DNA of 64,000 nucleotides, taken from positions 558,001 to 622,000 of the forward strand of contig NZ_ATXE01000002.1 of assembly GCF_000421525.1 (NCBI RefSeq), read 5' to 3'. Below the pieces are notes generated by a model that saw only the letters and a list, made by a program, of their open reading frames with translations, had not been told where the DNA came from and made no database searches. Below are positions 56,574 through 64,000 of this stretch, in pieces (position 1 is the first letter of the stretch; every line of letters begins with the position of its first letter). Both the position numbers and the translations under genes were made by a program. This DNA is from Aestuariimicrobium kwangyangense DSM 21549. GTDB taxonomy: Bacteria > Actinomycetota > Actinomycetes > Propionibacteriales > Propionibacteriaceae.

Positions 56574-58007
56574 TCAGTAGATGCTGGTCATGGCGTTGGT
56601 GACCTGGCCGTTGACCCAGACCATCAGGTGCAGGTGGCAGCCGGTCGAGTAACCGGTCGAGCCGACGTAGCCGATGATCTGGCCCTGCGACACGTGCTGG
56701 CCGACGCCCACCGTGTAGCGGATCGCGTGGTTGTAGCCGGTGGTGACATAGCGGCCGTTGACCAGGCCGTGGTCGATCATCAGGCGGTTGCCGTAACCGG
56801 CGTTGTAGTACCTCTCGGCGACCACCCCAGAGCGGGCCGCGCGGATGGGTGAGCCGCAGGCCGCCCCGAAGTCGGTGCCGTCGTGCAGCTTCCAGATGTG
56901 CAGCACCGGGTGCAGACGCATGCCGTACTGCGAGGTGATGGCTGCCCCCGACGGGTAGATCCAACCCTGCGAGGCAGTGGTGGTGCGGGTGGTGGTCCTG
57001 GTGGACGTCTTGCCGCCGCTCGTCCGGTTGGTCGAACGTGAGGTCTTCGACGAACTCTTGGCCTTGGCCGCTGCCGCCTTCGCGGCTGCCGCCCTGCGGC
57101 TGGCCTCGGCACGCTCGCGGGCCAGGCGGTCGCGCTCGGCCTTGGCTGCCGCTGCCTTCTGGGCGGCGATGCGCTGGGCGATCCGCTTGTCGACGGCCTC
57201 GCTCTCGGTCTGCAGTGCAACCTGCCGCTGCTGCTCGGCCTTCACCTGGGCGTCGGCGCTGGCCTTGGCCTTCTGGTTCTGCGCGTTGGCGGTGGCCACC
57301 ACTGCGGCGGCCTGGCTGGCAGCCCCCTGCAGCTGCTGCGAGGTCTTCAGACCAGCAGCCGCTTCGGCGCGCAACTTCGAGACCTTGGCCTCGACCTCGG
57401 TGGCCTTGGCCTCGGCGGCGTCCAACTTCAACTTCAGCGCGGTCAGGCGATCCATCTGGGCGCTGGTCGAGTCGAGGACGGTGGTCGACCACTGCACCTT
57501 CTGGTTCAGGTCGTCGATGGTGGTGTTCGAGAACAGCGAACCGAAGCCGGCCAGCGGGTTCTGCTGCTGCATCGTCTCGCGCACCCGGGCACCCGATTCG
57601 TGCTGCCAGGCGGCGACGTCCCGCTGGGCACTGTCGGCCTCGTCCTGGGCGAGCTGCTGGGCGGCTTGGGCCACCTCGAGTTCGGCCGCCCGCTTCTGGT
57701 CGAGGGCCTGCGACTGCTCGAGACGGGACTGTGCCGCGGCCAGCTTGGCCTGCGCGTCTGCCAACGCCGCCTGCGACTGCGCCAGCGCCTGGGTGGCGGC
57801 GACGGCCTGGGCATTGGCCTCGTCGAGATCCTGCTTGTTCTGCGCGATGCGGGTCTGCACCGACTTCTTCTGGATGTCGAGCTGGTCGGCGGTGGCCAGC
57901 TGGACGCTGCCCAGACCCAGGCTCAGGGCCACGAGGGCGGCCAGACCGAATCGGGCGATTCGGCCCGCGCGGGAACCGCTACGGGCGGGGGGGAGGTCCC
58001 GAATCAC
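56574..58007 (-). CDS. Secreted M23 peptidase with coiled coil, probable FtsEX-activated cell-wall hydrolase
   Basis: 477 residues. The signal peptide ends near QLATA (residue about 42). A long coiled coil rich in Ala, Gln and Lys follows to about residue 310, then a Ser/Thr/Arg linker, then the LytM domain: SQYGMRLHPVLHIWKLHDGTDFG with the zinc ligands His and Asp of HxxxD, and GCHLHLMV with the HxH motif. The ligands are intact, unlike EnvC. The architecture is that of EnvC/PcsB proteins, which are held inactive until FtsEX changes shape. It is immediately downstream of ftsX, 27 bases away. GTG at 58007 has AAGGGG seven bases upstream. Confidence 0.88.
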   Translation of the reverse strand: MIRDLPPARSGSRAGRIARFGLAALVALSLGLGSVQLATADQLDIQKKSVQTRIAQNKQDLDEANAQAVAATQALAQSQAALADAQAKLAAAQSRLEQSQALDQKRAAELEVAQAAQQLAQDEADSAQRDVAAWQHESGARVRETMQQQNPLAGFGSLFSNTTIDDLNQKVQWSTTVLDSTSAQMDRLTALKLKLDAAEAKATEVEAKVSKLRAEAAAGLKTSQQLQGAASQAAAVVATANAQNQKAKASADAQVKAEQQRQVALQTESEAVDKRIAQRIAAQKAAAAKAERDRLARERAEASRRAAAAKAAAAKAKSSSKTSRSTNRTSGGKTSTRTTTRTTTASQGWIYPSGAAITSQYGMRLHPVLHIWKLHDGTDFGAACGSPIRAARSGVVAERYYNAGYGNRLMIDHGLVNGRYVTTGYNHAIRYTVGVGQHVSQGQIIGYVGSTGYSTGCHLHLMVWVNGQVTNAMTSIY

Positions 58008-58034
58008 AGCTGTACCCCTTCTCTGACACCGGCG

Positions 58035-58937
58035 TCAGACGCGCAGGTATCGCTTGGTTGCTATCAGCGTGGGGATGATAGACAGCCCAATGGCCGCCAC
58101 CGCAACCCATCCGATCGCCCCATAGACGTCCGCACGGTCAATCCATCGTAAACTCGAAAGTGAGACTTGAGCGTTGCGGACGATCGCGAACTCGTGCAGA
58201 CCGAGCAGTGTTCCGCTGGCCAGGGCCCAGCCGATGACCCCCGTGAGCAGGCTCTCGAGCAGGAACGGCATCATGATGTACCAGTTGCTCGCCCCCACCA
58301 GCCGCATGATCCCCAGCTCGCGGCGACGCGCGAAGGCGGCCATCCGGATCGTGTTGGCGATCTGCACCCACGCGGCCAGCAGTAGGAGTCCGGCCAGGGC
58401 GACGGTGCCCCACTTGAGCAGGTTCAGCGCCGAGAAGATCTTGTCGAGGATCAGGTGCTGGTCGACGACCGCCTGCACCCCCGGCATCACGCCGGCCTCG
58501 GCCACCACTCCCTTGTACTGCTCCGGGTTGACCAACTTCACCCGGAAGGAGTCCTGCATCTGGTCGACCGTGAGGGTGTCGAGCAGGGGTGAGTCCTTGA
58601 AGGTCTCGCGGAAGGCGTCGTAGGCCTGCTGCTTCGACTCGTAGTGCACCTGCTGCACCTCGGGGTTCTTCCTCAGCGCTGCCTGGATGGCGTCCTTCTG
58701 CGGCTGGGTGGCGTCCTGGCCCGGGTCACAGTTGCCCGATGACGAGTCCTTGACGCACAGGAAGACCGAGACCTCGATCTTGTCGTACCAGCGGTCCTTG
58801 GTGACGTCGACCTGTCGGTTGATCAGCAGTCCCATGCCGAACAGGGTCAGGCTCACGAAGATGGTCACCACGACGGCGGCGTTCATGGCCAGGTTGCGGC
58901 GCAGTCCGGACCACGTTTCTCGCAGCGTGTGTCGCAT
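58035..58937 (-). CDS. ftsX: FtsX, division ABC transporter-like permease
   Basis: 300 residues. TM1 lies near residues 18-42 (NAAVVVTIFVSLTLFGMGLLI), an extracellular domain of about 140 residues with a CVKDSSSGNC pair follows, then three C-terminal membrane segments around TVALAGLLLLAAWVQIANTI. RELGIMRLVGASNW is the family motif. It transmits ATP hydrolysis by FtsE to a periplasmic hydrolase. ATG at 58937 is preferred over 58973 because it gives the normal start MRHTLRETW. The Shine-Dalgarno match is weak (AGAGAG). Confidence 0.94.
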   Translation of the reverse strand: MRHTLRETWSGLRRNLAMNAAVVVTIFVSLTLFGMGLLINRQVDVTKDRWYDKIEVSVFLCVKDSSSGNCDPGQDATQPQKDAIQAALRKNPEVQQVHYESKQQAYDAFRETFKDSPLLDTLTVDQMQDSFRVKLVNPEQYKGVVAEAGVMPGVQAVVDQHLILDKIFSALNLLKWGTVALAGLLLLAAWVQIANTIRMAAFARRRELGIMRLVGASNWYIMMPFLLESLLTGVIGWALASGTLLGLHEFAIVRNAQVSLSSLRWIDRADVYGAIGWVAVAAIGLSIIPTLIATKRYLRV

Positions 58938-58976
58938 CGAATCTCTCTCGCTCTCGGGTGGGTCGCTCGTCACCGC

Positions 58977-59663
58977 TCAGGCGGTGCCGTAGACGCCCTT
59001 GCTCTGGTCGCGGATGACCTGGCCGGACTCCAACTCGATCACCCGTCGTCGCATCTGGTCGACGATGGTGGAGTCGTGGGTGGCCATGATCACCGTGGTG
59101 CCGGTCTTGTTGATGCGGTCGAGCAACTTCATGATGCCGACGCTGGTGGCCGGGTCGAGGTTGCCGGTCGGTTCGTCCGCGATCAGGATCTTCGGCTTGT
59201 TCACGTAGGCGCGGGCGATGGCCACCCGCTGCTGCTCACCGCCGGAGAGTTCCTCGGGCAGACGTGCACCCTTGCTCGCCAGGCCGACGGTGTCGAGTGT
59301 CTCGGGCACGACCTTCTTGATCTCCGAGGTCGGACGACCCAGCACCTGCAGGGCGAAGGCGACGTTCTCGTAGACGGTCTTGCCCGGGAGCAGCCGGAAG
59401 TCCTGGAAGACGGTTCCGATCTGGCGGCGCAGCCCCGGAACCTTCCATCCCGCGAGCCGGTTCAGGTCCTTGCCGAGGACGAACACCGTGCCCTTGGTGG
59501 GGCGGTACTCCCGCAGGATGAGCCGCAGGAAGGTCGACTTGCCCGACCCCGACTGGCCCACGAGGAAGACGAACTCCCCCTTCTCGATCTGCACGTTCAC
59601 GCCGCGCAGAGCGGGCTTGGTGGAGCCCTCGTACAGCTTGGTGACGTCCTCGAACGTGATCAC
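58977..59663 (-). CDS. ftsE: FtsE, division ATPase
   Basis: 228 residues. Walker [24 protein letters not shown] (signature), [11 protein letters not shown] (Walker B) and ATHDSTIVD (switch His) are all present. [14 protein letters not shown] is the usual start and GTG at 59663 has AAGGA seven bases upstream. With FtsX it forms the divisome complex that activates cell-wall hydrolysis. It follows prfB, as in many actinobacteria. Confidence 0.96.
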   Translation of the reverse strand: MITFEDVTKLYEGSTKPALRGVNVQIEKGEFVFLVGQSGSGKSTFLRLILREYRPTKGTVFVLGKDLNRLAGWKVPGLRRQIGTVFQDFRLLPGKTVYENVAFALQVLGRPTSEIKKVVPETLDTVGLASKGARLPEELSGGEQQRVAIARAYVNKPKILIADEPTGNLDPATSVGIMKLLDRINKTGTTVIMATHDSTIVDQMRRRVIELESGQVIRDQSKGVYGTA

Positions 59664-59820
59664 ACGGCATCCTTCGTCGGGGGACTTGGGGGGCATGGCG
59701 TCGCGGTGGACGACGCTGGAGGGTTTCCTGAGGGTTTCTCAGGCCGACTGCGACGAGTCTAGGTGCAGCCGCCGGAGCCACAAGCTGCCACGCCCACGGC
59801 CCGACAATTCCCGACCCGGC

Positions 59821-60930
59821 TCAGTGCTCCTCGGCGCTGCGGCGCCACCGGATGCCGGCATCGATGAAGCCGTCGATGTCACCGTCGAAGACGGCGTCGG
59901 GATTGCCCACCTCGTGGTCGGTGCGCAGGTCCTTGACCATCTGATACGGGTGGAGCACGTAGGAACGCATCTGTGAACCCCACGAGTTGCCGGCGTCGCC
60001 CTTCAGCGCGTTCATCTCGGCTTCCCGCTCCTGCCGTGCACGCTCGAGCAGACGCGACTGCAGCACCCGCATCGCGGCCGCCTTGTTCTGCAGCTGCGAC
60101 TTCTCGTTCTGACAGCTCACCACCAGTCCGGTGGGCAGGTGGGTCAGACGAACCGCCGAGTCCGTGGTGTTGACCGATTGGCCGCCGGGGCCGGACGAGC
60201 GGAAGACGTCGACCCGCACGTCGGCCTCGGGGATGTCAATGTGGTCGGTCTCCTCGGTGACGGGAAGCACCTCGACCCCGGCGAAGGAGGTCTGGCGTCG
60301 TCCCTGGTTGTCGAAGGGAGAGATCCGCACGAGACGGTGCGTCCCCTGCTCGACCGACAGGGTTCCGTAGGCGAAGGGGGCCTTGACCGTGAAGGTGGCG
60401 GACTTGATGCCGGCCTCCTCCGCGTAGGAGATGTCATAGACCTCGAAGGGGTAGCTGTGTCGCTCGGCCCAGCGGGTGTACATGCGCAGCAACATCTGCG
60501 CGAAGTCGGCGGCATCGATGCCGCCCGCCTCGGACCGGATGGTGACGACCGCCTCGCGGGAGTCGTAGTCACCCGACAGCAGGGTGCGCACCTCGAGGGC
60601 CTCGATCGACTTCGCCAGGGACGAGACCTCCGTCTCGACCTCGTGCACCGAGTCGGAGTCGCCCTCGTCGGAAGCCATCTCGAGCAGCAGTTCGGCATCG
60701 TCCAGTCGCTGGCGGAGCTTCTCGACCCGCTGCACCTCGCCCTGCAGGGTCGACAGGCGGGAGGTCACCTTCTGGGCGTTCTCCTGGTCGTTCCACAGGT
60801 CGGGAGCGGCCACCTGTTCCTCGAGGTCTGCGATCTCCTTCTTCTTCGACGCAGGGTCGAGCACTGCCTCGATCGAGTCGAGGGAGTGTCGAAGGGTCGA
60901 GATGGTCTCGGTCAGATCAGCAAGTGCCAC
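59821..60930 (-). CDS. prfB: Peptide chain release factor 2
   Basis: 369 residues. The SPF stop-codon recognition tripeptide is in [11 protein letters not shown] and the GGQ motif in [19 protein letters not shown]2 reads UGA and UAA. The frame is continuous with no internal TGA, so the programmed frameshift known from many bacteria is absent. GTG at 60930 lies eight bases after TAGAGT, so it is probably leaderless. It is divergent from gdhA with 120 bases between. Confidence 0.96.
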   Translation of the reverse strand: MALADLTETISTLRHSLDSIEAVLDPASKKKEIADLEEQVAAPDLWNDQENAQKVTSRLSTLQGEVQRVEKLRQRLDDAELLLEMASDEGDSDSVHEVETEVSSLAKSIEALEVRTLLSGDYDSREAVVTIRSEAGGIDAADFAQMLLRMYTRWAERHSYPFEVYDISYAEEAGIKSATFTVKAPFAYGTLSVEQGTHRLVRISPFDNQGRRQTSFAGVEVLPVTEETDHIDIPEADVRVDVFRSSGPGGQSVNTTDSAVRLTHLPTGLVVSCQNEKSQLQNKAAAMRVLQSRLLERARQEREAEMNALKGDAGNSWGSQMRSYVLHPYQMVKDLRTDHEVGNPDAVFDGDIDGFIDAGIRWRRSAEEH

Positions 60931-60938
60931 GAGAGGTC

Positions 60939-60944
60939 ACTCTA
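60939..60944 (-). promoter_or_regulatory. -10 box for leaderless prfB
   Basis: TAGAGT on the minus strand, an eight-base spacer, then GTG at 60930. Confidence 0.5.
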
Positions 60945-60993
60945 CCGCTGACCACCGCCGCTCCGACCCCATCGATGCGCCCGCTGCACCTGA

Positions 60994-64000
<3,007 letters not shown>

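Noticed and set aside
59821-60930. Programmed frameshift in prfB
   Set aside because: The reading frame is continuous from the GTG start through the GGQ motif; no internal TGA or slippery site is present.

Overview
The window is a 64 kb piece of a high-GC actinobacterial chromosome. Gene content and order match the conserved nudC-adnB-adnA / DUF3107 / ferritin-like / DEAD helicase and Rv3235-like / secA / hpf / comF / lpqB / mtrB / mtrA blocks known from Mycobacterium tuberculosis. The tmRNA tag (ADNTRADFALAA) and the overall gene set suggest a member of the Propionibacteriales; that placement is inference. No insertion sequence, prophage, CRISPR array or tRNA was seen. No gene-free stretch exceeds 300 bases once the tmRNA gene is counted. 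Both ends cut a gene: recB on the left and a GH36-like glycosidase on the right.

Layout. 0-12 kb holds two DNA-end-processing machines side by side: recB-recD on the plus strand, and adnA-adnB with nudC on the minus strand. 12-18 kb holds a cold-shock gene, a stand-alone LigD-type polymerase/primase, a PP2C phosphatase, DUF3107, a ferritin-like protein, a DEAD RNA helicase and an alkyltransferase-like protein. 17.7-27 kb is an L-arabinose locus, all on the minus strand: GH51 arabinofuranosidase, LacI regulator, a GH27 enzyme whose active site looks like a beta-L-arabinopyranosidase, araD, araB, araA and a Tat-secreted glycoamylase-like protein. Three copies of a 12-bp near-palindrome (TGTAACGATACA) lie in front of the GH51 gene and araD and are the likely operators. 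27-32 kb carries an MFS transporter, trpS, a PHP phosphoesterase and a second DEAD helicase. 32-39 kb is a proline/glutamate catabolic group (pruA, a 70-residue unknown, the giant NAD-glutamate dehydrogenase). 39-43 kb holds Ku with a DUF6912-like partner, a cupredoxin-like lipoprotein plus membrane protein pair, an aldo/keto reductase and an Rv3235-like protein. 43-54 kb is secA, an AlkZ/YcaQ-like protein, hpf, comF and mtrA-mtrB-lpqB, then YqgE. 54-64 kb holds ssrA, a DUF1707 protein, an FKBP isomerase, smpB, a TfoX-like protein, an M23 peptidase, ftsX, ftsE, prfB, the 449-residue glutamate dehydrogenase and the truncated GH36-like gene.

How the parts work together. Breaks can be resected by RecBCD or AdnAB or joined by Ku with the LigD-type polymerase; no NHEJ ligase is in the window. 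Arabinose released by the GH51 and GH27 enzymes is taken by AraA-AraB-AraD to D-xylulose 5-phosphate. P5C is oxidised by PruA to glutamate and deaminated by the NAD enzyme, while GdhA may run in the opposite direction. FtsE-FtsX and the coiled-coil M23 peptidase form a division-time cell-wall hydrolase unit, and SmpB with tmRNA rescues stalled ribosomes.

A recurring feature is leaderless transcription: about fifteen genes have a TANNNT-type -10 box ending 6-8 bases before the start codon. In two cases (lacI and trpS) the TAG stop codon of the upstream gene is itself the first half of that -10 box.
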